The notes under the pieces: generated by a model
The model's input: only the letters and a program-made list of their open reading frames with translations
The model's database searches: none
Told to the model about the DNA's origin: nothing
DNA from: Aurantibacter aestuarii
Lineage (GTDB): Bacteria > Bacteroidota > Bacteroidia > Flavobacteriales > Flavobacteriaceae
DNA: 64,000 nucleotides
Direction: 5' to 3'
Assembly (NCBI RefSeq): GCF_003008425.1
Contig: NZ_PXOQ01000015.1
Coordinates: 186,001 to 250,000 of the forward strand
Part shown: piece by piece, positions 35,718-44,331 of the stretch
Layout: every line of letters starts with the position of its first letter
How positions within the stretch are numbered: the stretch's first letter is position 1
Position numbers and translations under genes: made by a program

Positions 35718-35742
35718 GTATTAAATACAATGTATTTAATAC
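35718..35742. promoter_or_regulatory. Operator-like 25-base palindrome
   Basis: GTATTAAATACA (35718-35729) and TGTATTTAATAC (35731-35742) form a perfect twelve-base inverted repeat around a single A. It lies in the 122-base gap between the divergent genes starting at 35683 (minus) and 35806 (plus), so a dimeric repressor there could control both. No cognate regulator gene is nearby. Confidence 0.55.
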
Positions 35743-35805
35743 ATTTATATCGTAAAAATACGAAAAAAAAATAGCTATAGCTATTTTATAAGAGTCTAAT
35801 CTATT

Positions 35806-36471
35806 ATGAATCAAGCGCTCATACATGTGTATTTAATGCCTGGCATGGCTGCAAGTCCACTAATATTTGAATACATAAAGCTACCCGAAGATCAATTTAA
35901 AATACATTATCTCGAATGGGTCTTGCCAAATCCAAAAGAAAAGTTACAAGACTATGCGTATAGAATGAGTAAAAAAGTTATGCATGATCAAGCTGTACTC
36001 ATTGGTGTTTCGTTTGGTGGTGTTTTGGTACAAGAAATGAGTAAGTTTTTAAATCTTAAAAAATTAATAATTGTTTCAAGTGTCAAATCTAATCTAGAAC
36101 TTCCAAGAAGACTACATACCATACGCAAATTAAAAGCTTATTATGTATTGCCAACTGGCTTGGCAAAATACGTTAATATGTTCTCTCGGTTTGCTATTGG
36201 AAAAAATAAGGTTTCAAAGCGCTTAAAGTTGTATCAAAAGTATTTATCGGTAAATGATAAGGTCTATTTAGACTGGGCAATTAAAGAAATAGTTTGTTGG
36301 AAACAACAAGAAGCTATAAAGAACTGTATTCATATACATGGTGATAATGACTTTGTGTTTCCAATAAAAAATTTAGGACCTTGTATTACTGTTTCTGGAG
36401 GAACCCACATTATGATTATTAATAAATATAAATGGTTTAATGAAAACTTACCAGAATTAATATTAGGTTAA
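35806..36471 (+). CDS. Alpha/beta-hydrolase fold protein
   Basis: A 221-residue protein. The nucleophile elbow is GVSFGG (GxSxG, Ser at about 69), preceded by VYLMPGMAASPLIFEYI, which supplies an oxyanion-hole-like loop, and followed by a late Asp (HGDNDFVFP) and His (GGTHIMII), so a Ser-Asp-His triad is complete. It is short, without a lid domain. No substrate can be named. It is divergent from the ABC operon across a palindromic operator. Confidence 0.75.
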   Translation: MNQALIHVYLMPGMAASPLIFEYIKLPEDQFKIHYLEWVLPNPKEKLQDYAYRMSKKVMHDQAVLIGVSFGGVLVQEMSKFLNLKKLIIVSSVKSNLELPRRLHTIRKLKAYYVLPTGLAKYVNMFSRFAIGKNKVSKRLKLYQKYLSVNDKVYLDWAIKEIVCWKQQEAIKNCIHIHGDNDFVFPIKNLGPCITVSGGTHIMIINKYKWFNENLPELILG

Positions 36472-36517
36472 AACTTATGGTGATTACATTTTAATCTACT
36501 AATTTTAAAGAAAAATT

Positions 36518-37444
36518 ATGGTCATGAAATTTTTAAAAGTAAGCTTAATGGTCGTTGGAGGCATTTGTATTGGCTTACTATCGGTAAACGCTTTGCAGGA
36601 TCCACCAACTGAAGCTAATTTTGAGAAAAAGAGAGCTAATGGCTACAATGTATATGCTTTACAGGTACCGGAAAACTTAGATTTTGCAGAGGAACCCGTA
36701 CCTTTAAAAAATCCAGATATTTACGAGCGTATGGATCGTGAATTATTGGTAAATACGTATTGGCAGTCTAATGCATTTTTATTAATAAAACGAGCACATA
36801 AATACTTTCCTATAATTGAACCTATTTTAAAAAAGAATGGCATTCCGGACGATTTTAAATATTTAGCAGTTATAGAATCTGGTTTACAAAATGTGGTCTC
36901 GCCTGCAGGAGCTTCAGGATTTTGGCAAATTATGAAAGCAACAGGTCAAGAAAATGGACTAGAAATTAATAGTAATGTAGATGAGCGTTATCATTTAGAA
37001 AAAGCCACACAATTGGCTTGCGATTACTTAAAAAACGCTAAAGATAATTTAGGAACCTGGACGGCAGCAGCAGCTGCTTATAATGCAGGAAATACTGGAA
37101 TTTCTAGACGATTAAGAGATCAAGATGTAACCAGTTACTATGATTTACTTTTAGGTGAAGAAACCGGAAGGTATGTGTTTAGAATTGTCGCTTTAAAAGA
37201 AATTTTAAAAAATACTGAAACCTACGGCTTCAACTATAGAGAGAAAGATTTATATAATTATATCCCAACAAAAAAAATAATGGTTGATTATGAGATTGAT
37301 GATCTTGCTGCTTTTGCAAAGTCTAATGGAATAAATTATAAAATTCTTAAAATTCATAATCCATGGTTAAGAGAAAATAAGTTAAATAATAAAAGTAGAA
37401 AGGTTTATTATATCGAAATTCCTGAAAAAGGGTACTATAATTAA
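36518..37444 (+). CDS. Lytic transglycosylase (SLT domain), MltD-like without LysM
   Basis: A 308-residue peptidoglycan lyase. After an N-terminal membrane/signal segment (about 4-22) comes the SLT domain, with the catalytic Glu in AVIESGLQNVVSPAGASG, then FWQIMKATG and TAAAAAYNAGNTG. It cleaves glycan strands to make 1,6-anhydromuropeptides. No LysM is present, but the C-terminal 60 residues (NYIPTKKIMVDYEIDDL and onward) resemble the linker that comes before LysM domains in MltD. A second ATG at 36524 is an equally possible start. The stop overlaps the next gene (TAATG). Confidence 0.85.
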   Translation: MVMKFLKVSLMVVGGICIGLLSVNALQDPPTEANFEKKRANGYNVYALQVPENLDFAEEPVPLKNPDIYERMDRELLVNTYWQSNAFLLIKRAHKYFPIIEPILKKNGIPDDFKYLAVIESGLQNVVSPAGASGFWQIMKATGQENGLEINSNVDERYHLEKATQLACDYLKNAKDNLGTWTAAAAAYNAGNTGISRRLRDQDVTSYYDLLLGEETGRYVFRIVALKEILKNTETYGFNYREKDLYNYIPTKKIMVDYEIDDLAAFAKSNGINYKILKIHNPWLRENKLNNKSRKVYYIEIPEKGYYN

Positions 37445-38901
37445 TGTTTAATTTTTTAGGACATAACTTCTGGACTATAGCCATAATTTTAAATTACATA
37501 CTGGTTATTTCAGCATTGACTACGGTTATATTTAAGCGTATAAACCCTACAAAAACACTATCATACATAATTGTATTGTTAGTGTTTCCCTTTTTTGGGC
37601 TTATTATTTACTACCTGTTTGGTCAAGAATATAGAAAAGATAAACTCTTTAACAGAAAAAATGTTTTAAATAATTCTATCGTTAAACGTGTAAATGAAGA
37701 AATTACGTTGGACAAAAAAAAATTAGATGACTTAGAACATAACTATTTAGATGAAAAAATAAAATTAGTAAAACTTTTACAACGAAATGAAAAGTCGCCA
37801 CTAACATTATGTAATAAATTAGAAATTTTAAAAAACGGTGAAGTAAAATTTAAACGACTTTTTGAAGATTTCAGGAATGCAAAAAAAAATATTCATGTTG
37901 AGTATTACATTTTAAAAGACGATAAGATTGGTACAGAATTTATAGATATTTTATGTGAAAAGGCTAAAGAAGGTCTTAGTGTAAAGCTTACTTTTGACGA
38001 TGTTGGAAGTAAAATATCTAAAGCAGCAAGAAAAAAATTAAAAGCAGCAGGCGTAGAGTTTTATGAGTTTATGCCTGTAATATTTCCCAAATTTGCTGGG
38101 AAAATGAATTACAGGAATCACCGAAAAATAGCTGTTATAGATGGTGAAATAGCATATTTAGGTGGTATAAATGTTTCAGATACTTATGTCAATTATCCTC
38201 ATAACAAAGCTTATTGGAGAGACACGCATTTAAGATTGGTGGGAGAATCTGTTTACACCATTCAATTACATTTTTTAACAACATGGAATTTTGTTTCTGG
38301 TAAAGATGTAAAAATTGAAAAAAATTATTTCCATCAATGCGATTTAGATGAAGGTGTTCCAGTACAAATTGCAGCTAGTGGCCCCGATACCGATTGGGCA
38401 AATATTATGGAAGCTATTTTTTATGCTATTACTACAGCGGAAGATTACATTTATATAACGACACCTTATTTTATTCCCAATGATCAAATTTTAACGGCAT
38501 TACAAGTAGCTTCTAAAAGTGGTGTAGATGTAAGAATTTTAATTCCTAACGAATCGGATTCGTGGACAGCAAAACATGCTACAAATTCTTATCTTGAGCA
38601 ATTATTTGAGGCAAATATTAAAATTTATCGTTATACTAAAGGGTTCATTCATGCAAAAACCATGGTTGTAGATGGATTATTTTCAACAATAGGAACCTCA
38701 AATATGGATTATAGAAGTTTTAATATTAATTTTGAAATCAACGCTTTAATTTATCATAAAGAAACCAGTCTGTTATTAAAACAAGATTTTATGAACGATT
38801 TGGAGTACGCAGATTTAATGAACCCTGAAGAATGGCAGAAGCGTTCCAAATGGTTAAAATCTCAGGAGGCTTATGCAAGACTCTGGGCACCATTACTATA
38901 A
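37444..38901 (+). CDS. cls: Cardiolipin synthase (phospholipase D type)
   Basis: A 485-residue enzyme that joins two phosphatidylglycerols into cardiolipin. Two N-terminal membrane helices (about 7-28 and 39-60, a PLDc_N unit) come before two HKD motifs, NHRKIAVIDGEIAYLGG (first half) and HAKTMVVDGLFSTIGTSNMD (second half), with HxKx4D intact in both. It overlaps the transglycosylase gene by one base (TAATG), so the two envelope genes are translationally coupled. Confidence 0.92.
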   Translation: MFNFLGHNFWTIAIILNYILVISALTTVIFKRINPTKTLSYIIVLLVFPFFGLIIYYLFGQEYRKDKLFNRKNVLNNSIVKRVNEEITLDKKKLDDLEHNYLDEKIKLVKLLQRNEKSPLTLCNKLEILKNGEVKFKRLFEDFRNAKKNIHVEYYILKDDKIGTEFIDILCEKAKEGLSVKLTFDDVGSKISKAARKKLKAAGVEFYEFMPVIFPKFAGKMNYRNHRKIAVIDGEIAYLGGINVSDTYVNYPHNKAYWRDTHLRLVGESVYTIQLHFLTTWNFVSGKDVKIEKNYFHQCDLDEGVPVQIAASGPDTDWANIMEAIFYAITTAEDYIYITTPYFIPNDQILTALQVASKSGVDVRILIPNESDSWTAKHATNSYLEQLFEANIKIYRYTKGFIHAKTMVVDGLFSTIGTSNMDYRSFNINFEINALIYHKETSLLLKQDFMNDLEYADLMNPEEWQKRSKWLKSQEAYARLWAPLL

Positions 38902-38951
38902 TAATAATTAGCTCTAGTAAAAAAAATACTATTTACTAAAAAAATAACTCA

Positions 38952-39326
38952 ATGAAAATGAATGTAATTTTAATTCTTATCATCATAGGACTTTTAGCAG
39001 GATTATTTAGCGGACTTTTTGGAGTAGGCGGCGGAGTTGTTATGGTGCCGTTAATGGTATTTGCTTTAGGATATACACAGCACCAGTCTCAAGGGATGAG
39101 TTTGGCTGTACTAGCTGTTCCAGTAACTTTTTTAGCAGCTTATACCTACCATAAAACAGGAGAGAATCCGATTAACTTTAAATATGCCCTTATTATTGCG
39201 GTCTGTTTTGTAGCCGGAGCTTATTTTGGAACAAAAATAGCGGTTTCAATTAATGAGAACGTCCTTAAAAAGTTATTTAGTTTATTGCTTTTATTTATAG
39301 CAATTAAAATGTTTTTTAGTAAATAA
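38952..39326 (+). CDS. Half-size TauE/SafE (TSUP) family membrane protein
   Basis: A 124-residue protein with four predicted helices. The N-terminal motif GLFSGLFGVGGGVVMVPLM is the signature of the TauE/SafE sulfite or anion exporter family. Full-length members have two such repeats in about 250 residues; this one has one, so it would need to act as a dimer. The substrate is not known. The gene stands 50 bases after cls, and its stop is two bases from that of a converging gene. Confidence 0.82.
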   Translation: MKMNVILILIIIGLLAGLFSGLFGVGGGVVMVPLMVFALGYTQHQSQGMSLAVLAVPVTFLAAYTYHKTGENPINFKYALIIAVCFVAGAYFGTKIAVSINENVLKKLFSLLLLFIAIKMFFSK

Positions 39327-39328
39327 AG

Positions 39329-40021
39329 TTACTTATTCGCAATTATTAATTCATTTAAGCTAAGCTTATACGCATTAAAATCTTCTGGTTTAATTTGCTT
39401 TCGGCCACCTTTTTTCTTTTCAATAGGACTAAGTGGACTTAGCTTTATAATATTACGTACTGTTCTATCTTCGTTTATAAAAAAATACGTAGGAAACCCA
39501 AATGAGTGTTTTAGGTTTCTAAGTTCTTTAGAAAATATATTTAACTTTTCATTAATGTAAGTAATGTGTACTTTACTTGAGTAGTCTTTACTAGCTTTTC
39601 TAATTTCTTTTTTTGTACTCCAAAAAAGAACTACAAAGTCTATTTCCTTATGATAGGTTTCTACCAACTCATTTATAGCAGCAATTTCTTCATTAGACTT
39701 ATAACACCATAAGGTATTTGTCATTAAAAACACTGGTTTTTTATAATAGCTGTTAAGACTAATAATTCTGCCATTTTTCTTTTTGACTTTAAAGTCATCA
39801 AACTTAGTGTTAACCAAACAGTGTTGTACTAAAGAATCGAAAAGGAAACGACCTCTTATAAAGTTTTTATCCAGATATGCCTTCTTACTTTCTTTTTTAA
39901 AATGCTTTAGGTGCTTATTTAAAGTTTGAGAGAAAATTACGGTGTCGCTCTGGTTTTGAGCTATTATAAACTCAAAACGAACTAATATTAGAAAACTTAA
40001 TAGAACTATAAAGGTTTTCAT
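39329..40021 (-). CDS. Exported thioredoxin-fold protein without CxxC
   Basis: A 230-residue protein with a signal peptide (ending FEFIIAQ, about residue 22). The C-terminal part has the order of a TlpA/redoxin fold: KPVFLMTNTLWCYKSNEEI, IDFVVLFWSTKKE, and the cis-Pro region FGFPTYFFINEDRTV. The active-site CxxC is reduced to a single Cys (WCYK), so it is unlikely to be a normal disulfide reductase. Its function is not known. Confidence 0.65.
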   Translation of the reverse strand: MKTFIVLLSFLILVRFEFIIAQNQSDTVIFSQTLNKHLKHFKKESKKAYLDKNFIRGRFLFDSLVQHCLVNTKFDDFKVKKKNGRIISLNSYYKKPVFLMTNTLWCYKSNEEIAAINELVETYHKEIDFVVLFWSTKKEIRKASKDYSSKVHITYINEKLNIFSKELRNLKHSFGFPTYFFINEDRTVRNIIKLSPLSPIEKKKGGRKQIKPEDFNAYKLSLNELIIANK

Positions 40022-40169
40022 TATTAAAATATAAAGCGTTAGTACTATTAAATATCTAAATTAAAAGTCAATAAAAATAAAATAGTCGTTAACAGCATAT
40101 ATAAAACCGATAAACGTCAATAAAAAGTAATTTTACATTATTAAAATGTTGTTTTTCAGCATTTTAAAA

Positions 40170-40198
40170 TAAAAAAAGCAGCCGAAAAACGCTGCTTT
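40170..40198 (-). terminator. Terminator of the TPR-protein gene
   Basis: AAAGCAGC (40175-40182) and GCTGCTTT (40191-40198) pair around an eight-base loop. On the minus strand a run of seven T follows. It lies 24 bases after the stop codon at 40222. The gap 40022-40169 upstream of the next minus-strand gene holds nothing else recognised. Confidence 0.75.
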
Positions 40199-40221
40199 GA
40201 TATTTGGTATATTCTAAGAGT

Positions 40222-40803
40222 TTAGCGTCTAGAAGCTCTCCTTTGCGCTCTAGCCGATCCACCTTGACCAAAATGCTGTTTTGGGCCTTGAGAGCGCTTC
40301 ATATTCTCTTTCATCATCTTTATCTGGTCTTTTAACATGCCTTGCTTATCTAAAGCTTCAGCATCCTTTAGTAATATTACCGCTTCTTGCTTTTTTCCTT
40401 TGGTAAAAGAAATCCCAGCCAGATTTAGTTTTGCCATAGCCATATCATGGCTCATATTCAAACCTAATCCTATTGCTTTTCTAAAGTGTTTTTCAGCCTC
40501 GTTCATATTAGATTGTGAGACCATAATACCATGAAGATAATAGTAATAGCCTTGTTGTTTTTTTACTAAAGCAGCTTCAGGATTTTTAATTTTATCTAGC
40601 CAGTTTTTAGCACCTTCAAAATCTTGTTTACGTAACTTTAAAAAAGACAGTAAAATAAATTCATTTTTAAAATATAAAAACACAAAAATTAGAGATAGTA
40701 AAATGTACATAATACCATTTCCAATATGCCCTAATGTAAATTGCCAAACGGCTACACCAATTATTAAAGCTGCTATTATAAGTTTAAAATTTTTATGAAA
40801 CAT
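40222..40803 (-). CDS. Membrane-anchored TPR-like protein
   Basis: A 193-residue protein: two membrane helices (about 6-22 and 26-48), then helical repeats of TPR type (KKQQGYYYYLHGIMVSQSNMNEAEKHFRKAI and MAMAKLNLAGISFTKGKKQEAVILLKDAEAL are two consecutive units), and a basic Gly/Arg-rich tail ending ARAQRRASRR. TPRs mediate protein contacts; the partner is unknown. It is divergent from rpmH, with 205 bases between the starts. Confidence 0.7.
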   Translation of the reverse strand: MFHKNFKLIIAALIIGVAVWQFTLGHIGNGIMYILLSLIFVFLYFKNEFILLSFLKLRKQDFEGAKNWLDKIKNPEAALVKKQQGYYYYLHGIMVSQSNMNEAEKHFRKAIGLGLNMSHDMAMAKLNLAGISFTKGKKQEAVILLKDAEALDKQGMLKDQIKMMKENMKRSQGPKQHFGQGGSARAQRRASRR

Positions 40804-40911
40804 ATCTGTATTCTAATTGAGGTTTGAGTAAATTCGTTTTGTTTTGCAAAGAAACTAAATTTTATCCAAAATGCCGATTTAAAAATATACTCAAAAAAAA
40901 ATAATATAACA

Positions 40912-40942
40912 TTTGCTACATTAAAAAGACTTTGTATATTTG
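40912..40942 (+). promoter_or_regulatory. rpmH promoter
   Basis: TTTG (40912-40915), an exact 19-base spacer and TATATTTG (40935-40942) form a full Bacteroidota housekeeping promoter. It is the best promoter match in the window, leaving a leader of about 60 bases before the rpmH ATG. Confidence 0.85.
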
Positions 40943-41008
40943 CACGCAGTTTTATAGAGGAATAAAACGAGAAATTAATCACTATTCAGATTTTAAAGAT
41001 AATATATA

Positions 41009-41170
41009 ATGAGTAAAAGAACATTTCAACCATCGAAAAGAAAAAGAAGAAACAAGCATGGTTTCAGAGAAAGAATGGCTTCTGCTAATGGTAGAAAAGT
41101 ATTAGCGCGTCGTCGTGCTAAAGGAAGAAAGAAATTATCTGTGTCATCTGAATCTAGACACAAAAAATAA
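41009..41170 (+). CDS. rpmH: 50S ribosomal protein L34
   Basis: A 53-residue, highly basic protein starting [20 protein letters not shown] and continuing [22 protein letters not shown], the unmistakable L34 pattern. It is a structural protein of the large ribosomal subunit. It has a perfect promoter upstream and a terminator downstream, so it is a single-gene unit here and not in the classical rpmH-rnpA pair; rnpA is not adjacent. Confidence 0.98.
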   Translation: MSKRTFQPSKRKRRNKHGFRERMASANGRKVLARRRAKGRKKLSVSSESRHKK

Positions 41171-41195
41171 TGATTAACAATTGTTAATATATATT

Positions 41196-41225
41196 AGGCG
41201 TTACTTAGGTGTAACGCCTTTTTTT
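41196..41225 (+). terminator. Terminator of rpmH
   Basis: AGGCGTTAC (41196-41204) and GTAACGCCT (41211-41219) form a perfect nine-base-pair stem with loop TTAGGT, followed by T residues to 41225. Confidence 0.9.
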
Positions 41226-41268
41226 ATATCTACGAAATAAGTAATTTTATAAGCTCAAAATCAACATT

Positions 41269-44124
41269 ATGCCAAAAAATCAAAACTTAAAATCAATTTT
41301 AATTATAGGATCTGGACCTATAGTAATTGGACAAGCCTGTGAGTTTGACTATTCTGGAACACAAGCATTACGCTCGTTACGTGAAGATGGAATAGAAACT
41401 ATTTTGATTAACTCTAATCCAGCAACCATTATGACAGATCCAACCATGGCGGATCATGTGTACTTATTGCCTCTTAACACAAAATCTATTATTAAGATTT
41501 TAAAGGAGCACCCACAAATTGATGCTGTATTACCAACTATGGGAGGACAGACAGCTTTAAATTTATGTATTGAAGCAGATGAAAAAGGAATTTGGGAAGA
41601 TTTTGGAGTAGAATTAATTGGTGTAGATATTGATGCTATTAATGTTACGGAAGATAGAGAGCAGTTTAGAGCTTTAATGGGCAAAATTGGAGTTGGCATG
41701 GCTCCTCAAGCTACAGCAACTTCATTTTTAAAAGGAAAAGAAATTGCTCAGGAGTTTGGTTTTCCACTTTGTATTCGTTCATCATTTACTTTAGGTGGAG
41801 CTGGAGCAGCGATTGTTCACGACGAAGCAGATTTTGATAGACTTTTAACTTATGGGTTAGAGATTTCTCCAATTCACGAAGTTATGATCGATAAAGCACT
41901 TTTAGGATGGAAAGAATATGAGTTAGAGCTGTTAAGAGATGCTAATGACAATGTGGTTATTATTTGTGCCATAGAAAATATGGATCCTATGGGAATTCAC
42001 ACTGGAGATTCTATAACAGTAGCTCCAGCTATGACTTTAAGCGACAAAACCTACCAAAAAATGCGTGATATGGCTATTCATATGATGCGTAGTATTGGAG
42101 ATTTTGCAGGTGGCTGTAATGTACAGTTTGCCGTAAGTCCAGATGAGAATGAAGATATTATCGCTATTGAAATTAACCCTCGTGTTTCACGTTCTTCAGC
42201 GTTAGCCAGTAAGGCAACAGGTTATCCTATTGCAAAAGTTGCTGCTAAATTGGCTTTAGGTTACCATTTAGATGAATTAGAAAACCAGATTACAAAGTCT
42301 ACATCGGCATTATTCGAGCCTACTTTAGATTATGTTATTGTAAAAATACCACGTTGGAATTTCGATAAATTTGAAGGATCGGACAGAACTTTAGGATTAC
42401 AGATGAAATCTGTAGGTGAAGTTATGGGAATTGGTCGTTCATTTCAGGAAGCATTACATAAAGCAACGCAATCTTTAGAGATTAAGCGTAATGGTTTAGG
42501 AGCAGATGGAAAAGGTTATAAAAATTACGAACAGATTATAGAAAAGTTAACGCATGCAAGTTGGGATCGTGTATTTGTAATTTACGATGCCATAGCCATG
42601 GGAATTCCTTTAAAGCGTATTCATGAAATCACAAAAATTGATATGTGGTTTTTACGTCAATACGAAGAACTTTTCAACTTAGAAAAAGAAATTTCAACAT
42701 TTACAATAGACACATTAGATCGTGAGTTATTACTAGAAGCTAAACAAAAAGGTTATGGAGACAGACAAATTGCCCATATGCTTAAATGTTTAGAAAGTGA
42801 AGTATATAAAAAGCGTGAAGAATTAAAAATTAATCGTGTTTACAAACTAGTAGATACTTGTGCTGCCGAGTTTAAAGCACAAACGCCATATTATTACTCT
42901 ACGTTTGAAGCTGAAATAGAAACAGCAGACGGAAAGGTTTTTGTAGATAATGAAAGTATTGTTACCGATAAGAAAAAAGTAGTAGTATTAGGTTCTGGAC
43001 CAAACCGAATAGGGCAAGGAATAGAATTTGATTATTCTTGTGTACATGGTGTTTTAGCAGCTAAGGAGTGTGGTTATGAAACCATTATGATTAACTGTAA
43101 CCCAGAAACCGTTTCTACCGATTTTGATACGGCAGATAAATTATACTTTGAGCCTGTTTTTTGGGAGCATATCTACGATATTATAAGACATGAAAAGCCA
43201 GAAGGCGTTATTGTTCAGTTAGGTGGACAAACCGCTTTAAAACTTGCAGAAAAGTTATCTAAATACGGAATTAAAGTGTTAGGAACTAGTTTTGAAGCTT
43301 TAGATTTAGCAGAAGATCGTGGACGCTTCTCAGATTTATTAACAGATTTGAAAATTCCATTTCCAAAGTTCGGAATTGCAGAAAGTGCAGATGAAGCTTC
43401 AGCTTTAGCAGATCAATTAGACTTTCCACTTTTAGTAAGACCATCTTACGTATTAGGAGGACAAGGCATGAAAATTGTCATCAACAAAAAAGAACTTGAA
43501 GAACACGTTATTGATTTATTAAAATCAATTCCAGGAAATAAGTTATTATTAGATCATTATTTAGATGGCGCAATAGAAGCCGAAGCAGATGCGATTTGTG
43601 ATACCGATGGAAATGTGTACATTATTGGTATTATGGAGCATATAGAGCCTTGTGGTATCCATTCAGGAGATTCTAACGCAACATTACCACCATTTAATTT
43701 AGGAGATTTGGTCATGGAGCAAATTAAAGACCATACACATAAGATTGCAAGAGCATTAAATACAGTTGGATTAATTAATATTCAATTTGCAGTAAAAGAT
43801 GATAAAGTTTATATCATTGAAGCCAACCCGAGAGCTTCTCGTACGGTACCATTTATAGCAAAAGCTTATGGAGAGCCTTATGTAAATTATGCCACTAAAG
43901 TAATGTTAGGTCATAATAAAGTAACGGACTTTGACTTTAATCCTAAGTTAGAAGGTTATGCTATTAAACAGCCAGTATTTTCTTTTAATAAATTCCCAAA
44001 TGTTAATAAGGCATTAGGTCCAGAAATGAAGAGTACAGGAGAAAGTATCTTATTCATAGATAGTTTAAAAGATGATGAGTTTTACGAATTGTATGCAAGA
44101 CGTAAAATGTACTTAAGTAAATAA
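41269..44124 (+). CDS. carB: Carbamoyl-phosphate synthase large subunit, lacking allosteric domain
   Basis: A 951-residue enzyme that makes carbamoyl phosphate for pyrimidines and arginine. Both ATP-grasp halves are present: the first opens with ILIIGSGPIVIGQACEFDYSG and the second with VVLGSGPNRIGQGIEFDYS near residue 565, with the EINPRVSRSSALASKATG and EANPRASRTVPF metal-binding segments. It ends just after the second ATP-grasp domain (KDDEFYELYARRKMY). The MGS-like C-terminal domain that binds UMP and ornithine in E. coli (about 120 residues) is absent. The small subunit carA is not in the window. A terminator follows. Confidence 0.93.
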   Translation: MPKNQNLKSILIIGSGPIVIGQACEFDYSGTQALRSLREDGIETILINSNPATIMTDPTMADHVYLLPLNTKSIIKILKEHPQIDAVLPTMGGQTALNLCIEADEKGIWEDFGVELIGVDIDAINVTEDREQFRALMGKIGVGMAPQATATSFLKGKEIAQEFGFPLCIRSSFTLGGAGAAIVHDEADFDRLLTYGLEISPIHEVMIDKALLGWKEYELELLRDANDNVVIICAIENMDPMGIHTGDSITVAPAMTLSDKTYQKMRDMAIHMMRSIGDFAGGCNVQFAVSPDENEDIIAIEINPRVSRSSALASKATGYPIAKVAAKLALGYHLDELENQITKSTSALFEPTLDYVIVKIPRWNFDKFEGSDRTLGLQMKSVGEVMGIGRSFQEALHKATQSLEIKRNGLGADGKGYKNYEQIIEKLTHASWDRVFVIYDAIAMGIPLKRIHEITKIDMWFLRQYEELFNLEKEISTFTIDTLDRELLLEAKQKGYGDRQIAHMLKCLESEVYKKREELKINRVYKLVDTCAAEFKAQTPYYYSTFEAEIETADGKVFVDNESIVTDKKKVVVLGSGPNRIGQGIEFDYSCVHGVLAAKECGYETIMINCNPETVSTDFDTADKLYFEPVFWEHIYDIIRHEKPEGVIVQLGGQTALKLAEKLSKYGIKVLGTSFEALDLAEDRGRFSDLLTDLKIPFPKFGIAESADEASALADQLDFPLLVRPSYVLGGQGMKIVINKKELEEHVIDLLKSIPGNKLLLDHYLDGAIEAEADAICDTDGNVYIIGIMEHIEPCGIHSGDSNATLPPFNLGDLVMEQIKDHTHKIARALNTVGLINIQFAVKDDKVYIIEANPRASRTVPFIAKAYGEPYVNYATKVMLGHNKVTDFDFNPKLEGYAIKQPVFSFNKFPNVNKALGPEMKSTGESILFIDSLKDDEFYELYARRKMYLSK

Positions 44125-44195
44125 CACAATTTGTAGGTTCTAATTCTAAAGAATTGAATCATACAATCGACTTTATTCGATAAAGTTAAATTTTT

Positions 44196-44240
44196 AAGGG
44201 TCAAACAGCACTTTAACCGTGCAGTTTGACCTTTTGTTTT
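44196..44240 (+). terminator. Terminator of carB
   Basis: GGTCAAAC-A-GCAC (44199-44211) and GTGC-A-GTTTGACC (44219-44231) form a long stem with one mismatch and a seven-base loop, then TTTTGTTTTT. It is 74 bases after the carB stop. The remaining bases to 44331 show no feature. Confidence 0.8.
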
Positions 44241-44331
44241 TCAGCTTAAATCATTAAATTGCTACAATAAATTAAACAGCAACTATTAGGTCTACAGCAT
44301 CTTAAGTTGATATATTACTTAAAATCACGCT

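Noticed and set aside
40776-40982. Minus-strand frame of 68 codons upstream of rpmH
   Set aside because: It covers the rpmH promoter and leader and overlaps the start of the TPR-like gene; its composition is not protein-like.
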